A DNA stretch of 64,000 nt from Carnobacterium maltaromaticum DSM 20342 (GCF_000744945.1 NZ_JQMX01000001.1:682001-746000); one strand, 5' to 3'; numbered from the stretch's first letter, positions 18,883 through 29,259 are shown. A program made the numbers and translations. The notes: a model not told the origin generated them from the sequence alone.

Positions 18883-19830
18883 CTATACAGCAATTGGTGC
18901 TTTAATTGCTGGATGAGGATCATATCCTTCAATTTTAATATCTGCGACATCAAAATCGAAAATACTTTCTTTGTCAGGATTTAATTTCAACGTTGGAAAC
19001 TCTCTAATATCTCGTGACAATTGTTCAGTCATCTGTTCCATATGATTAGAATATAAATGTGCATCACCTAGCGTATGAACAAATTCTCCAACCTCTAAGC
19101 CAGTTTCATGAGCAATTAAATGTGTTAATAAAGCATAGCTAGCAATATTAAAAGGAACACCTAGAAAAATATCTGCACTACGTTGATACAATTGACAACT
19201 TAATTTTCCATCTGCTACGTAAAACTGGAATAGTGTATGACATGGAGGCAAAGCCATTGAAGGAACATCTTCTGGATTCCAAGCTGAAACAATTAAACGT
19301 CTTGAATCTGGTGTTTTTTTAATCATTTCAATGACATCTTTCAGCTGATCAATCGTTTCCCCTTGGGTTGTTTTCCAATTACGCCATTGGGACCCATAGA
19401 TATTTCCTAATTCACCATAAATGGCAGCAAAAGCTTCATCTTCTAAAATTCGAGTACAAAACTTTTCCAACTCAACTTGATAAATTGCATTAAAATCAGG
19501 ATCAGTTACTGCACGACGTCCAAAATTAGTCATATCTGGACCTACATAATCTGAACTTTTAATGTATCGCTCAAAAGCCCATTCGTCCCAGATATGGTTA
19601 TTGTGTTGGAGTAAATAACGGATATTTGTATCGCCTTTAATGAACCAAAGCAACTCACTTTTAATTAAACCCATTGGTACGCGCTTTGTTGTTAACAAAG
19701 GAAAACCTTTGGCTAAATCAAAACGCATTTGGTAACCAAAGAGACTTTTAGTTCCTGTTCCTGTTCGATCAGTCTTAACAGCCCCAGTTTCCATTACTTT
19801 TTTTCCTAATGCTAAATATTCTTTTTCCAC
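18883..19830 (-). CDS. thyA: Thymidylate synthase
   Basis: Makes dTMP from dUMP using methylenetetrahydrofolate. 315 residues; catalytic Cys197 in [18 protein letters not shown] near the N-terminus, [12 protein letters not shown] and [21 protein letters not shown] start at the GTG at 19830, with GGAGG 8 nt upstream, giving [11 protein letters not shown] like enterococcal ThyA; the open frame runs 16 codons further into uup. The ABC-F gene ends 14 nt before this start. Confidence 0.96.
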   Translation of the reverse strand: MEKEYLALGKKVMETGAVKTDRTGTGTKSLFGYQMRFDLAKGFPLLTTKRVPMGLIKSELLWFIKGDTNIRYLLQHNNHIWDEWAFERYIKSSDYVGPDMTNFGRRAVTDPDFNAIYQVELEKFCTRILEDEAFAAIYGELGNIYGSQWRNWKTTQGETIDQLKDVIEMIKKTPDSRRLIVSAWNPEDVPSMALPPCHTLFQFYVADGKLSCQLYQRSADIFLGVPFNIASYALLTHLIAHETGLEVGEFVHTLGDAHLYSNHMEQMTEQLSRDIREFPTLKLNPDKESIFDFDVADIKIEGYDPHPAIKAPIAV

Positions 19831-19844
19831 ATTATTTCCCTCCG

Positions 19845-21746
19845 TTAATCCGTTACAAATTGACCTAAATAGTCCCAACGATTCATTTTATTCTCTAAAT
19901 CTTCTTCTAATTTTTGCATTTTCACCTGTAGTTCTTGCAGAGTTGTAAAATCACTTCCTGATTCAGCCATAGCAACTTTCACATCTTCAATCTCTGATTC
20001 TAAAGCTTCAAGTTCTTCCTCAATGGTTTCCCATTCTTTTAATTCTGTAAAAGTTAGTTTTACTTTTTCTTTTTTTATTTCCGAATCCTTTGTATTTGCT
20101 GCTGCCACTGGATCAATCGCTTTTTTATTTTCATGAGTTTCAGGTGTATCTTTATTTAAAGCAATATATTCTGTAATACTTCCTAAATAAGGTGTGATAA
20201 TACCATTTCCTTCAAAAATCAGTAAACGTTCCACTGTTTTATCTAAAAAGTAACGATCATGTGAAACAGAAATAACAGCTCCTGGGAAGGTCTCAATGTA
20301 GTCCTCCAACACAGTTAATGTCGCAATATCTAAATCATTAGTTGGCTCATCTAATAACAAAACATTTGGACGTTCCATAAGCAGTTTTAGTAAAAATAAC
20401 CGTCTTTTCTCGCCACCAGAAAGTTTACTGATAAGTGCACCATGCATATGACGGTCAAATAGAAACTGTTCTAATAATTCCGTTACACTTACACGAGTTC
20501 CATTGGTTGTCTCAATTTCTTCACCAACCTCTTGCAAATATTGAATAACACGTTTGGTTGGATCCATATCTTCAGTCATTTGGGTATAATACGCAATCTT
20601 AACAGTTTCTCCAACAATCATTTCACCACTATCTAAAATAAAACGACCGGCTAAAGTATTTAATAGCGTCGATTTACCAGCACCATTTAACCCACTAATT
20701 CCAATACGATCTCGCGTTTGAACAAGTAAATTGAATTCGTTTAAAATAACATGATCATCTAAAGTTAAACTAGCATCTTTTAATTCAAAAACACGTTTTC
20801 CTAAACGACTACCGTCCATATTTATTTCAACTTTCCCATCGCTTTTCGCTTGGTTAAGATTGCCTTCTAAATCATGAAAACGATCAATTCGTGCTTGTTG
20901 TTTGGTAGTCCGAGCTTTTGCACCAGCTCGCATCCAATCTAACTCTTTTAAATAGAGTTGTTTACGTTTTTGATCCTGTTTTTCAGCTTCTAATTGGCGT
21001 TCTGCACGCTCTCTAACATAGCTTTCATAATTTCCTGTATAACTTGTTAGTTTTCCATAAGATAGCTCTAACATGCGATTGACAACACGATCTAAGAAAT
21101 AACGATCATGTGTTACTAATAATAACGCACCACGATAACTACTTAGGTATTTTTCCAACCAACTAATTGTAGCAAAGTCTAAATGGTTGGTCGGTTCATC
21201 TAAAATCAATAAATCCGGAGCTTGAATTAAGACTTGAGCTAGCCCAACCCGCTTACGTTGTCCACCAGATAAAGTTGCAACAGATTGTTCTAAATCTTTT
21301 ACACCCAGTTGATTTAAGATCATTTTAGCATTTGTATCGGCAATCCAAGCATCGTGACGATTCATTTCTTGTTCAGCTTGGCTATATTGATTTTGATAAT
21401 TCTCATTCATAGGGTCTAAAGTTAAGCGCTCTAAGGCTTTTTCATAGCCACGAACGGCTACTAAAATTGGCGTATCTCCATCAAACACCGCGTCGAAAAC
21501 CGTTTGTTCAGGATTTAAATCTGGATGCTGTTTTAAATAACCAATTCGATAATCTTTTGCTGTTTGAATATCGCCTTTTTCAGCCCCATCAATTCCGGTT
21601 AATACATTCAACAAGCTTGTCTTACCAGTCCCATTAGTTCCGATTAAACCAACTCGTTCGCCTTCATTTATTGTAAAAGAAATGTCGTCAAACAATGTTT
21701 TTTCGCCATATGTTTTCGTCAGATTCAGTACTTTTATATCTTTCAT
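19845..21746 (-). CDS. uup: ABC-F family ATPase, Uup/YfmR type
   Basis: 633 residues with two nucleotide-binding domains and no membrane segment. Walker A motifs are GTNGTGKTS and GLNGAGKST; signatures LSGGQRKR and LSGGEKRR; both Walker B end [10 protein letters not shown] or [11 protein letters not shown] charged linker follows domain 1, and a coiled-coil C-terminal extension (about 550-625) matches the Uup/YfmR class. ABC-F proteins act on ribosomes, relieving stalled states. First gene of uup-thyA-dfrA. Confidence 0.93.
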   Translation of the reverse strand: MKDIKVLNLTKTYGEKTLFDDISFTINEGERVGLIGTNGTGKTSLLNVLTGIDGAEKGDIQTAKDYRIGYLKQHPDLNPEQTVFDAVFDGDTPILVAVRGYEKALERLTLDPMNENYQNQYSQAEQEMNRHDAWIADTNAKMILNQLGVKDLEQSVATLSGGQRKRVGLAQVLIQAPDLLILDEPTNHLDFATISWLEKYLSSYRGALLLVTHDRYFLDRVVNRMLELSYGKLTSYTGNYESYVRERAERQLEAEKQDQKRKQLYLKELDWMRAGAKARTTKQQARIDRFHDLEGNLNQAKSDGKVEINMDGSRLGKRVFELKDASLTLDDHVILNEFNLLVQTRDRIGISGLNGAGKSTLLNTLAGRFILDSGEMIVGETVKIAYYTQMTEDMDPTKRVIQYLQEVGEEIETTNGTRVSVTELLEQFLFDRHMHGALISKLSGGEKRRLFLLKLLMERPNVLLLDEPTNDLDIATLTVLEDYIETFPGAVISVSHDRYFLDKTVERLLIFEGNGIITPYLGSITEYIALNKDTPETHENKKAIDPVAAANTKDSEIKKEKVKLTFTELKEWETIEEELEALESEIEDVKVAMAESGSDFTTLQELQVKMQKLEEDLENKMNRWDYLGQFVTD

Positions 21747-21849
21747 CTTGAATACACCACTTCCTTTTATCTAAAACTATATCCTCCCTATTTTAACATG
21801 GATTCCCTCAGACGAGTATGCTTTTTGAAAATTAGTTTGAAACTCCGAA

Positions 21850-22512
21850 CTATCTCTCATTTTTTGATTGAATAAGTTTTTTAAATAGCAGTAAGTCAGC
21901 TTGAATTTTTTCATTTAATTGACGATTATAAAAAATAGACGCTGGGTGAAAAGTTGGAAAAATTGCATATTCTTTTTCAGTCCATTCATATCCATCTAAA
22001 CCATTATTTTTTAATTTAAGAATAGGGCTGATAATTAATTCGCCATGGACCTGTCCAACTTTTTTATCCTTTCCAAGCAAACGTTGCAAGCCTATATTTC
22101 CCATCGTTAAAATGAAAGGTGGTTGAATCTGATCAATTTCGTAGTCTATCAATGGAGCGTGGGCCAACAATTCTTTTTTATTTGGGGCCCGATTGTATTT
22201 CCGAGATGTTATTTCACCAGTTTTTCGATCCAGTTTTTCTTTTATTTTATAAGGTCTACTTCGAAAAGGACTTGTGATATAAACATCCTCTCTAGTTACT
22301 TCTAATAAATCAAAAAAACGCATTAATTCCTTGCCCGCTCGTCCAGAAAAAGGCACACCTGTTTCCATCGCTTCAACTTCTCCTGGAGCTTCCCCAATCA
22401 GCATAAACTTAGGATTTTTAGGACCTTGCCCAGCTAAAAATCCTTCAACTGCGTATTTCTCCGTTTTTCTTTTAGCTTCTTCAATCATCTTTTTAGTCAA
22501 AATTGTATCCAC
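21850..22512 (-). CDS. Uracil-DNA glycosylase superfamily protein (family 4-like)
   Basis: 220 residues with the family 4-like motif GEAPGEVE (water-activating region), FSGRAGKEL, TMGNIGLQRLLG and FHPASIFYN. The four-cysteine iron-sulfur pattern typical of thermophilic family 4 enzymes is not visible. Probably base-excision repair. I favour the GTG at 22512 (AAAGG 10 nt upstream) over an in-frame TTG at 22530. It starts 24 nt after the hydrolase gene, so it may be the fourth gene of the MerR-headed operon. Confidence 0.82.
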   Translation of the reverse strand: MDTILTKKMIEEAKRKTEKYAVEGFLAGQGPKNPKFMLIGEAPGEVEAMETGVPFSGRAGKELMRFFDLLEVTREDVYITSPFRSRPYKIKEKLDRKTGEITSRKYNRAPNKKELLAHAPLIDYEIDQIQPPFILTMGNIGLQRLLGKDKKVGQVHGELIISPILKLKNNGLDGYEWTEKEYAIFPTFHPASIFYNRQLNEKIQADLLLFKKLIQSKNER

Positions 22513-22536
22513 TAACTCACTACCTTTCAAAATCGC

Positions 22537-23541
22537 TTAAAACTCTTCTTGTTGCTCTTTCAAACTATTTTCACAATAATTTAAATAGTCCTCATTAATT
22601 AAAAAATATTTTGGCAAAAATAAACCAATCGTCTGAATTAGAAATGAAGAGTGTGCTATTTTAGGATTTAACATCATATGCTCTGCATTTTTAATCACCT
22701 TAACTTGTAAGGAACCATTGGCAATTTTCTGTGAATAAATACGTTTTGTTTCATCAGAATCAACATTTTGATCCTTTTCTGCAAGAACCAGAGAAATCTT
22801 TGAACGGACTCCCTCTAAATCTTTCGACGCATCAGAATTTATATTTCTTTGAATAAACCCATAACGGTCCTCTGACAAATCATACTCTCCGCCACTTTTT
22901 AAATAGTCTTGATAGCTGTTATTCTTTTTTATCAATTCAGACTCTGCATCAAAATCAACACCTGCTTTTTGAAGTTCTTGCTCTGATTTTCCAGCTGCTC
23001 TTAGTTCCTCCATAGTGTTGTATTTCCCTTGGCTCTGCCAATTAATTGCTGGCGCTACAAGGATAGAGAAAGTTATATCTTCTTGACTATTCAATACTTT
23101 GGGAATAACCCATCCTGCTTGGCTAGCTCCCCATAACCCAATCTTAGCTACCATTTCCGGCTTGTTCTCTTTCAACCATTTAATGACTTGTTCCACTTCT
23201 TTTGCACGATCATCCATCGATTGACTTAACCAATTTCCACTTGATTGACCTACGCCTAACTTATCCCAAGAAATAGATGCATATCCTTGTTTTGCAAAAC
23301 GTTCCATCAAGGGTTTATACCCACCTTCTTGCGTGGCTTCTTGAGGTCCATCACCATGAACAAATACGACAACACCATTAATTTTTTGCTTTTTTGGTGC
23401 TGTAATCACAGCTGATAATGTGCCACCAGTTGTTGGAATGCTAACTCTTTGTTCTTTCATTTGGTAATCATTCCCTACAAGAAAAACAGCAAGTATTGCG
23501 ATTAAAACTAAACTAAGGCTTAAAACAATTTTTTTAATCAT
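22537..23541 (-). CDS. Alpha/beta hydrolase, membrane-anchored or secreted
   Basis: 334 residues. An N-terminal hydrophobic segment (about 2-24) is followed by an alpha/beta hydrolase domain. The nucleophile elbow is GASQAG, the oxyanion region FVHGDGPQ, and the likely catalytic His is in NAEHMML. Resembles acyl-peptidase or thioesterase-like hydrolases acting outside the membrane; substrate unknown. ATG 23541 has AAGGA 8 nt upstream and overlaps the end of the acetyltransferase gene by 8 nt, so the two are coupled. Third gene behind the MerR-type promoter. Confidence 0.85.
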   Translation of the reverse strand: MIKKIVLSLSLVLIAILAVFLVGNDYQMKEQRVSIPTTGGTLSAVITAPKKQKINGVVVFVHGDGPQEATQEGGYKPLMERFAKQGYASISWDKLGVGQSSGNWLSQSMDDRAKEVEQVIKWLKENKPEMVAKIGLWGASQAGWVIPKVLNSQEDITFSILVAPAINWQSQGKYNTMEELRAAGKSEQELQKAGVDFDAESELIKKNNSYQDYLKSGGEYDLSEDRYGFIQRNINSDASKDLEGVRSKISLVLAEKDQNVDSDETKRIYSQKIANGSLQVKVIKNAEHMMLNPKIAHSSFLIQTIGLFLPKYFLINEDYLNYCENSLKEQQEEF

Positions 23542-24139
23542 CAGAACTGTCCTTTCTATAGCGCATAAACGACCATTTAGAAACTCCCATAATATACTCA
23601 CTTACTCTGCTATAAATAATCTTTTCTAAATGAAATTCTTTCTTTTTGTATAAATAGTATGCGGCTTTGTTTTTATTCGCTACATAAAGAGTCAACGTTT
23701 TATCTGTAGCTAATCTATTTTGTGCCTCTTCAATTAATCTATTCCCAAATCCTCTACCTTGATCAATTGAACGAACAACGAGCATTTCAACATAGCATTC
23801 TGACTTTGCCACCCGATGGCTTAACAGCATCACTAAAAAAAGCGCACGAAAACAATCAGCTATTCCCAATGAATACTCAAAAAAATGCCGTAATAAGTGA
23901 GTTATTTTAACATTCTGATTCGATAAAACAATACATCCGCAAACCTCTTCACCCTCTAAAATGAAAATAATTTGCGCGTTAGCGTAATAATAATTTGATA
24001 GAGCACGACTAAAATGTTCTACTGAGTGCTTAGCATACAACTTATGGGTGAATTTTTCGTTAAATCCTTCTAAAATTAGGTTTGAAAAGACGGAGTCATC
24101 AATATCCCCTTCTTTTAAATCATGCAATTTAAATGTCAT
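23534..24139 (-). CDS. GNAT family acetyltransferase
   Basis: 201 residues. The acetyl-CoA site is SIDQGRGFGNRLIEEA (Q/RxxGxG/A type), followed by LYVANKNKAAYYLYKKKEF, typical of GNAT motif B. The substrate is unknown. The ATG overlaps the regulator's stop as ATGA, so translation is coupled. A gene order of MerR regulator, GNAT enzyme and hydrolase suggests a small-molecule response unit, possibly drug or toxin modification (inference). Confidence 0.85.
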   Translation of the reverse strand: MTFKLHDLKEGDIDDSVFSNLILEGFNEKFTHKLYAKHSVEHFSRALSNYYYANAQIIFILEGEEVCGCIVLSNQNVKITHLLRHFFEYSLGIADCFRALFLVMLLSHRVAKSECYVEMLVVRSIDQGRGFGNRLIEEAQNRLATDKTLTLYVANKNKAAYYLYKKKEFHLEKIIYSRVSEYIMGVSKWSFMRYRKDSSDD

Positions 24140-24888
24140 TTCACTCTCACCTCTATAGAATAAACCATTTCATCTGAATACCCCAAAGATAAATAACTAT
24201 TCTCATGTATATAAAGATCATTAGTAGCTACAAAGCCTAATAAAAATAGAGAATCTTTCATAAAAGCAGCTACTTCTTCTTCAAACTTTTGTTCACTATT
24301 CGCTAAAAAATGTTTAACTGCATAGTTTCCAGCTTCTAACTTTTTATCATAAGAACTAGAGGACCCTTCATAGTACGAAAGAGTTTCGCCAGTAGTTTTA
24401 TGATACATATAATAAAGTTCAGCACTTAGATCAAAATCGGTCTGTTTTAACTTACTTAACGTTTGATAGTCAAGTTGAAACATACCTACTTGATAGGATT
24501 CTGGTAGTTTTTTTAAATACCTATCTGAACAAAAAACAACTTCAATTTTTCCTATTGTAATAGATTTTTTTATTTCTTTTAATTTTAATAATTTGTCCTT
24601 TATAGCTTCTAGTTCATCAATTTGATCTTTTGTTCGATTATAAATTTCATCAAAATGATCTCCAAAATAATCAACCCTAAAACTAGTTCGAATTTCCTCA
24701 ATTGAAAAACCAATCGTCCGCAACATTTTTATTTGAAAAACCATATAAAGATCTTTCTCCGTAAAAAAATGATACCCATTCTCATTTGAAACAGACGGTG
24801 TTACCAATTCTTTGTCTACATAATGCCTTAATGTAGATTTAGAAATGTTAGTTAATTGTGCTACTTGTCCACTTGTTAATTTAATCAT
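24136..24888 (-). CDS. MerR family transcriptional regulator with GyrI-like effector domain
   Basis: 250 residues. N-terminal MerR winged helix: LTSGQVAQLTNISKSTLRHY, then NGYHFFTEKDL and MLRTIGFSIEEI. A coiled coil (about 85-120) leads to a C-terminal domain that looks GyrI-like (LEAGNYAVKHF, ending SIEVRVK), as in multidrug-sensing MerR proteins. ATG 24888 has GGAGG 8 nt upstream; the GTG three codons earlier overlaps that site. Its promoter has the classic MerR layout, so it probably activates its own operon. Confidence 0.9.
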   Translation of the reverse strand: MIKLTSGQVAQLTNISKSTLRHYVDKELVTPSVSNENGYHFFTEKDLYMVFQIKMLRTIGFSIEEIRTSFRVDYFGDHFDEIYNRTKDQIDELEAIKDKLLKLKEIKKSITIGKIEVVFCSDRYLKKLPESYQVGMFQLDYQTLSKLKQTDFDLSAELYYMYHKTTGETLSYYEGSSSSYDKKLEAGNYAVKHFLANSEQKFEEEVAAFMKDSLFLLGFVATNDLYIHENSYLSLGYSDEMVYSIEVRVK

Positions 24889-24908
24889 GTTTCCCACCTC
24901 CTTGCTTT

Positions 24909-24939
24909 AGCATAAACTATGTGGTAACCACACAGTCAA
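24909..24939 (-). promoter_or_regulatory. MerR-type promoter with operator in a 19-bp spacer
   Basis: On the minus strand TTGACT (24934-24939) and TATGCT (24909-24914) are 19 bp apart. The spacer holds the dyad TGTGGT-A-ACCACA (24920-24932), extendable by CT/AG. Overlong spacing with a centred dyad is the hallmark of promoters that MerR proteins untwist. Confidence 0.85.
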
Positions 24940-25011
24940 CAATTTATTTTTTATTTCGTTCACCTCAAAAATAATTCCCGTCTAAAACACCTTTTATTTG
25001 ACCATTTCATT

Positions 25012-25052
25012 AAAAATAGAGAAACAAAAGATTTTCATCTATGTTTCTCTGC
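25012..25052 (-). terminator. Terminator after fhs
   Basis: AGAGAAACA and TGTTTCTCT form a 9-bp stem, followed on the minus strand by ATTTTTAATG. Confidence 0.75.
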
Positions 25053-25062
25053 ATTTATCTAT

Positions 25063-26736
25063 TTAAAATAAGCCTGATACTGTTCCGTCTTCTGCAACAT
25101 CCATATTCAAAGCTGCAGGTTGTTTAGGCAAACCAGGCATCGTCATTACATCACCCGTTAAAGCAACAATAAATCCAGCTCCTAATTTTGGAACAAATTC
25201 TCTAATTGTCACGATAAAGTCGGATGGACGTCCCAATAAACTGGGATCATCCGAAAGAGAATATTGGGTTTTAGCCATACAAATAGGTAAATTACCCCAA
25301 CCATTTTCTTCGAAATTTTTCATTTGTGTTAAGGCTTTTTTAGAAAAGGCAACACCCTTTCCACCATATATTTTTTGAACAATTTTCGTAACTTTGGTTT
25401 CAATAGTTTCATTGTCAGTATCATACAAAGGAGAAAAAACCTGTGTATGGTCTATCTCTGCTAAAACAGCTTCTGCTAAAGCTACACCACCTTCAGAACC
25501 TTTCTCCCAAACTGAAGTTAATGCAGCTTCAACACCTAATGCTAGACATTTTTCTTTTACCATTTGGACCTCAGCAACAGTATCACTGACAAATTCATTA
25601 ATTGCCACAACTACTGGCAATCCATAGCTTTGCATATTTTCAATATGTTTTTGTAAATTTGAAAATCCAATTTTAACGGCTTCCACATTTTCACTAGCTA
25701 AATTAGATTTAGGAACGCCACCATGCATTTTTAACGCGCGAATAGTCGCCACAACAACGACTACATCAGGAGCTTTTTTCAACTGTGGGACTTTTATATC
25801 AAGGAATTTTTCAGCGCCTAAATCTGCACCAAATCCAGCTTCAGTCACAGTATAATCTGCTAAATGTAACGCTGTTCGGGTTGCTAAGACACTATTACAT
25901 CCATGCGCGATGTTAGCAAATGGGCCACCATGAACTAAAGCAGGTGTATGTTCTAATGTTTGAACTAAATTAGGTTTGATCGCATCTTTTAGAAGCAATG
26001 TTAAAGCACCTTCAACTTTTAGATCCTTGACAGTAACTGGCTGACGTTGATAGGTATAGCCAACTACAATTTTTGATAATCTTTTTTTCAAATCCTTTAA
26101 ACTTGTAGCTAAACATAATATTGCCATAATCTCACTAGCTACCGTAATATCAAAACCATCTTCGCGAGGTACCCCTTGTAAAGGACCACCAAGACCGATT
26201 GTCACATGTCGTAAGGCACGATCGTTTAAATCAACAACCCGTTTCCAAATAACGCGACGAGAATCAATCAATAATTCATTTCCTTGAAAAATATGGTTAT
26301 CAATTAAAGCAGATAACGCGTTATTTGCTGCGGTAATCGCATGCATATCGCCAGTAAAATGCAAATTAATATCTTCCATCGGAACAACTTGAGCATATCC
26401 GCCACCAGCAGCACCACCTTTGATTCCCATTGTAGGACCTAAAGAAGGCTCTCTTAATGCAATCATAGTGGATTTACCAAGACGACTTAGAGCATCTGCT
26501 AAACCAATTGTAACCGTTGATTTCCCTTCGCCAGCAGGAGTTGGATTGATTGCTGTCACCAAAATTAATTTACCCGTTGAGCCTTCTTGACTCTTTTCAA
26601 GTGTTTCAAAATCTATTTTTGCTTTATACTTCCCATAAAGCTCTAAGTGATCACTCTCTAAATTTATTTTCTGCGCAATTTTTTCAATTGGTTCCATTTC
26701 TGTTTGTTGTGCAATTTCAATATCTGATAAACTCAT
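25063..26736 (-). CDS. fhs: Formate-tetrahydrofolate ligase
   Basis: ATP-dependent synthesis of 10-formyltetrahydrofolate from formate, feeding purine and fMet synthesis. 557 residues, full family length. Motifs: [19 protein letters not shown] (ATP loop), [66 protein letters not shown] and [13 protein letters not shown] near the C-terminus. ATG follows GGGGGAG by 7 nt. Stands alone with its own terminator. Confidence 0.97.
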   Translation of the reverse strand: MSLSDIEIAQQTEMEPIEKIAQKINLESDHLELYGKYKAKIDFETLEKSQEGSTGKLILVTAINPTPAGEGKSTVTIGLADALSRLGKSTMIALREPSLGPTMGIKGGAAGGGYAQVVPMEDINLHFTGDMHAITAANNALSALIDNHIFQGNELLIDSRRVIWKRVVDLNDRALRHVTIGLGGPLQGVPREDGFDITVASEIMAILCLATSLKDLKKRLSKIVVGYTYQRQPVTVKDLKVEGALTLLLKDAIKPNLVQTLEHTPALVHGGPFANIAHGCNSVLATRTALHLADYTVTEAGFGADLGAEKFLDIKVPQLKKAPDVVVVVATIRALKMHGGVPKSNLASENVEAVKIGFSNLQKHIENMQSYGLPVVVAINEFVSDTVAEVQMVKEKCLALGVEAALTSVWEKGSEGGVALAEAVLAEIDHTQVFSPLYDTDNETIETKVTKIVQKIYGGKGVAFSKKALTQMKNFEENGWGNLPICMAKTQYSLSDDPSLLGRPSDFIVTIREFVPKLGAGFIVALTGDVMTMPGLPKQPAALNMDVAEDGTVSGLF

Positions 26737-26871
26737 TCAAAATCTCCCCCGTTTTCCAAACTAATCGTGATTAGTTTCAATCTATCTGGGTCAATTATAC
26801 AATACAACCTTGGTAAAAAGGAACCCGATTGTTAAAATCAGTATTTATTTTATAATTATCAGCGATTATAA

Positions 26872-26900
26872 TTGACGTGGGAGCGGAATCTTTCTATAAT
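26872..26900 (+). promoter_or_regulatory. Promoter of the cold-shock gene
   Basis: TTGACG (26872-26877) and TATAAT (26895-26900) 17 bp apart, about 65 nt upstream of the start codon. The leader holds a small hairpin AATGGT/ACCATT (26928-26943) just before the ribosome site. Confidence 0.85.
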
Positions 26901-26967
26901 GAAGGTAGCCAGACAATAACTCTTTTGAATGGTCACTACCATTACGAGTATAGGGGGACATGTACAT

Positions 26968-27177
26968 ATGGAAAATGGAACAGTCAAGTGGTTCAGTACT
27001 GAAAAAGGGTACGGATTTATTGAATATAATGATGGTGAAGATTTGTTTGTCCATTTTACCGGAATCGAAGGAGAAGGTTTTAAGACTCTTTCAGAAGGAC
27101 AGCATGTCAGTTTTGTTGTACTTGAAGGCACCCGTGGTTTACAAGCTACCCAAGTGAATGTTTTAGAAAAAGAATAA
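26968..27177 (+). CDS. Cold-shock protein, CspA family
   Basis: 69-residue OB-fold RNA chaperone. RNP1 is KGYGFIEY and RNP2 is DLFVHF; the start NGTVKWFS is the family signature. ATG 26968 has GGGGGA 9 nt upstream and removes 13 non-homologous residues of the longer open frame. Slightly shorter RNP1 than KGFGFI with Tyr at the second position. A strong promoter and leader precede it, and a bidirectional terminator follows. Confidence 0.95.
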   Translation: MENGTVKWFSTEKGYGFIEYNDGEDLFVHFTGIEGEGFKTLSEGQHVSFVVLEGTRGLQATQVNVLEKE

Positions 27178-27199
27178 TTATTGAATAAAAAGCTCATAG

Positions 27200-27240
27200 A
27201 AAAATCCCCGCAAAGTAAAAAATACTTTGTGGGGATTTTA
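27200..27240. terminator. Bidirectional terminator after the cold-shock gene
   Basis: AAAATCCCCGCAAAGTA pairs with TACTTTGTGGGGATTTT with one G-U pair around a 5-nt loop. Confidence 0.92.
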
Positions 27241-27268
27241 TCTTTTTCCGCTTTCAAAAAGTTCTTCT

Positions 27269-27838
27269 TTAATAATATTTATCAATACCTCCGTAGCCTT
27301 TAATTTGGCTCCCTTGTTTCGTCTTTCGAATGAAATTATTCAATCTTTTATGAAATTCATCTGGTCGTTTCCGCGCAGCATCAATATAAGCAATTCGAAT
27401 ACGTTTATAGGGATCTGAAAATGTTTGATAATTTTCCCAAACTTCTTGATCTTCTTTTAAGAGGCACAGAATATCTTCTGGAAAAACGAATAATTCTGAA
27501 AGAACTTTTGACACCTCATCTAGAATAGTTGGATGAATGAGTTGGTTAGCCATTAACCAATGTAGTCTTTCTTTATTTGCTTGGGAATAGGTGCTCTTAG
27601 GATTTCTTCGAGAAAACCTTTGAACTTTAAACTCTTCATTGAATGATCTTACCGTACTATCTATCCAGCCAAAACATAAAGCTTCTTCTACGGCATCGTT
27701 GTAGGAAACCCCACTTTTATGTGATGCTTTTAGAGGAAATAAAAACCAAATTTCAGGACATTTATCCGCATTCGTTAGCAGCCAATGCCTCCATTCTTCT
27801 CGATTTTCAAAATAAATTGGATTCACTTTTGACTCCAT
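27269..27838 (-). CDS. YdeI/OmpD-associated family protein
   Basis: 189 residues. The pattern matches the YdeI family: WRHWLLTNADKCPEIWF, VSYNDAVEEALCFGWIDSTV, RFSRRNPKSTYSQANKER and a C-terminal RIAYIDAARKRPDEFHKRL. Some members are called bacteriocin-protection proteins, but the molecular role is unclear. ATG has GGAG 9 nt upstream. A stand-alone gene converging on the cold-shock gene. Confidence 0.82.
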   Translation of the reverse strand: MESKVNPIYFENREEWRHWLLTNADKCPEIWFLFPLKASHKSGVSYNDAVEEALCFGWIDSTVRSFNEEFKVQRFSRRNPKSTYSQANKERLHWLMANQLIHPTILDEVSKVLSELFVFPEDILCLLKEDQEVWENYQTFSDPYKRIRIAYIDAARKRPDEFHKRLNNFIRKTKQGSQIKGYGGIDKYY

Positions 27839-27953
27839 ATTCCTATGCTCCTTATTCCACCTATTATTTTTTTCGGGTTTATCATAAGAATTTTCTACTC
27901 ATTTTTAACAATAAACCTATTATAACACAAGAAAAATGATGAAAATTAAAAAA

Positions 27954-27988
27954 TAAAACTCAAACCATTTATCAGGTTTGAGTTTTAT
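27954..27988 (-). terminator. Terminator at the end of the EbsA-like gene
   Basis: TAAAACTCAAACC and GGTTTGAGTTTTA are 13-bp arms; the hairpin touches the stop codon region. Confidence 0.85.
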
Positions 27989-28482
27989 TAATTTGTAGCT
28001 TTTTTTACAGTATCCATTCTATTTTCCACGGTTGCTCCATGAATATAAGAAACTGTGTCTTCATCTTTAGTCACAGAAACTTCCGGGTACATTTCAAGAA
28101 ATTTTTTCCAAAATAATTGCTTATTCTTTTTATTGAAAAAATAAAGCACAACTGAGTGTTCATCGTTTTTCATCTCTAAGTCTTGTCCCCAACGATAAAC
28201 TGTCGCATGTCCAATCTCATCAATCGAAATATCTGTCTTTTTAATTCCTCTTAAATAATTCAAATAAATTTTATTTTGTTGGATAATCAAATGTGAGCCC
28301 ATCCCTAAATAAACACTAGTGACAAATAAAAGAGCAAAAATAATACTAATCGCATTTGCACGCTGTATTTCTAAAATTCCAATTAAGCTAATAGAAAATA
28401 GGATTGAACTTACAGACCAATAAATAACTTGATACGCAGGCTCTAAGGAAAGTCGATAATTTTTTTTATCTTCATTTTTCAA
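27988..28482 (-). CDS. ebsA: EbsA-like two-segment membrane protein
   Basis: About 164 residues: two membrane segments (about 19-39 and 45-67), then a cytoplasmic-looking domain with beta strands. The pattern IYWSVSSILFS...LGILEI with a following PH-like region resembles EbsA family proteins of Lactobacillales; this call rests on memory of the family and is moderate. The start is uncertain: TTG 28482 lies 11 nt after GGAG, while GTG 28494 overlaps that site. Divergent from an RNase H gene. Confidence 0.55.
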   Translation of the reverse strand: MKNEDKKNYRLSLEPAYQVIYWSVSSILFSISLIGILEIQRANAISIIFALLFVTSVYLGMGSHLIIQQNKIYLNYLRGIKKTDISIDEIGHATVYRWGQDLEMKNDEHSVVLYFFNKKNKQLFWKKFLEMYPEVSVTKDEDTVSYIHGATVENRMDTVKKATN

Positions 28483-28735
28483 AACTGTGCTCACTCCTTT
28501 TTGCGTTACTCCACTGTTTACATAGTATCACAGATTAAAAGAGGATGCCATTAAGAAAATCATAAACCAATAATCTTAAGAATAAATTATGTAAAAAAAC
28601 AAAGGAAGTAAGTATTATTTTGGATAAATACGTAAACAAAATATTTTATTTATATAAATAAAAGATAAAACACTAGCTTTTCTTTCATGAAACTTTTACA
28701 CTTGTCTTATTAAACTTATTTAAAAGGAGCTAACT

Positions 28736-29164
28736 ATGTTAAAACTATATACTGATGCTTCCACTAAAGGGAACCCTGGCCCAAGCGGCGCTGGAGTTGT
28801 CGTGATTGGGGAAAATATTTATGATCAACTTGCTTTTCCATTAACAAACTTATTAGACAATCATGAAGCTGAATTTGAAGCCTTAATTTGTGGTTTAACC
28901 TATTTAAAAGAACAAAATATGCAAGCTGGCACATTAATGATCTATACAGATAGCCAAATTGTAGCTAGAGCCGTTGAGCGCAATTACGCAAAAAAAGCAA
29001 ATTATCAACTATACTTAAGTCAAATCCGTTCTCTTTTAGCTCCTTTTGAATTAACTTTTATTAATTGGGTAGCTGAAAATCAAAATAAAGGTGCAGATCA
29101 TATGGCTCGTCAAGCTTTACAAGAAAGGTTAAAATCAATTGAACAAAAAAGCTCAATTGATTGA
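28736..29164 (+). CDS. RNase HI-like protein (YpeP/YpdQ type)
   Basis: 142 residues. The RNase H four-carboxylate site is visible: Asp7 (YTDAS), Glu46 (NHEAEFEA), Asp72 (YTDSQ) and Asp121 (GADHMA). The basic handle of E. coli RNase HI is absent, as in the Bacillus YpeP/YpdQ group, so activity on hybrids may be weak. ATG has GGAG 6 nt upstream. Followed on the same strand by a small membrane protein gene. Confidence 0.88.
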   Translation: MLKLYTDASTKGNPGPSGAGVVVIGENIYDQLAFPLTNLLDNHEAEFEALICGLTYLKEQNMQAGTLMIYTDSQIVARAVERNYAKKANYQLYLSQIRSLLAPFELTFINWVAENQNKGADHMARQALQERLKSIEQKSSID

Positions 29165-29259
29165 ATTTTTATGAATAAACAGTATACTAAAACTAAGGAA
29201 TAGTTCATTTGCTTATGTTGGCTCTTCCAGTTTAAAACAATAAAGGAGTTGTTCTAATT

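Noticed and set aside
26859..27257. A 132-codon minus-strand open frame over the cold-shock gene
   Set aside because: It is antisense to the clear OB-fold gene, its promoter and terminator, and has no ribosome site or homology.
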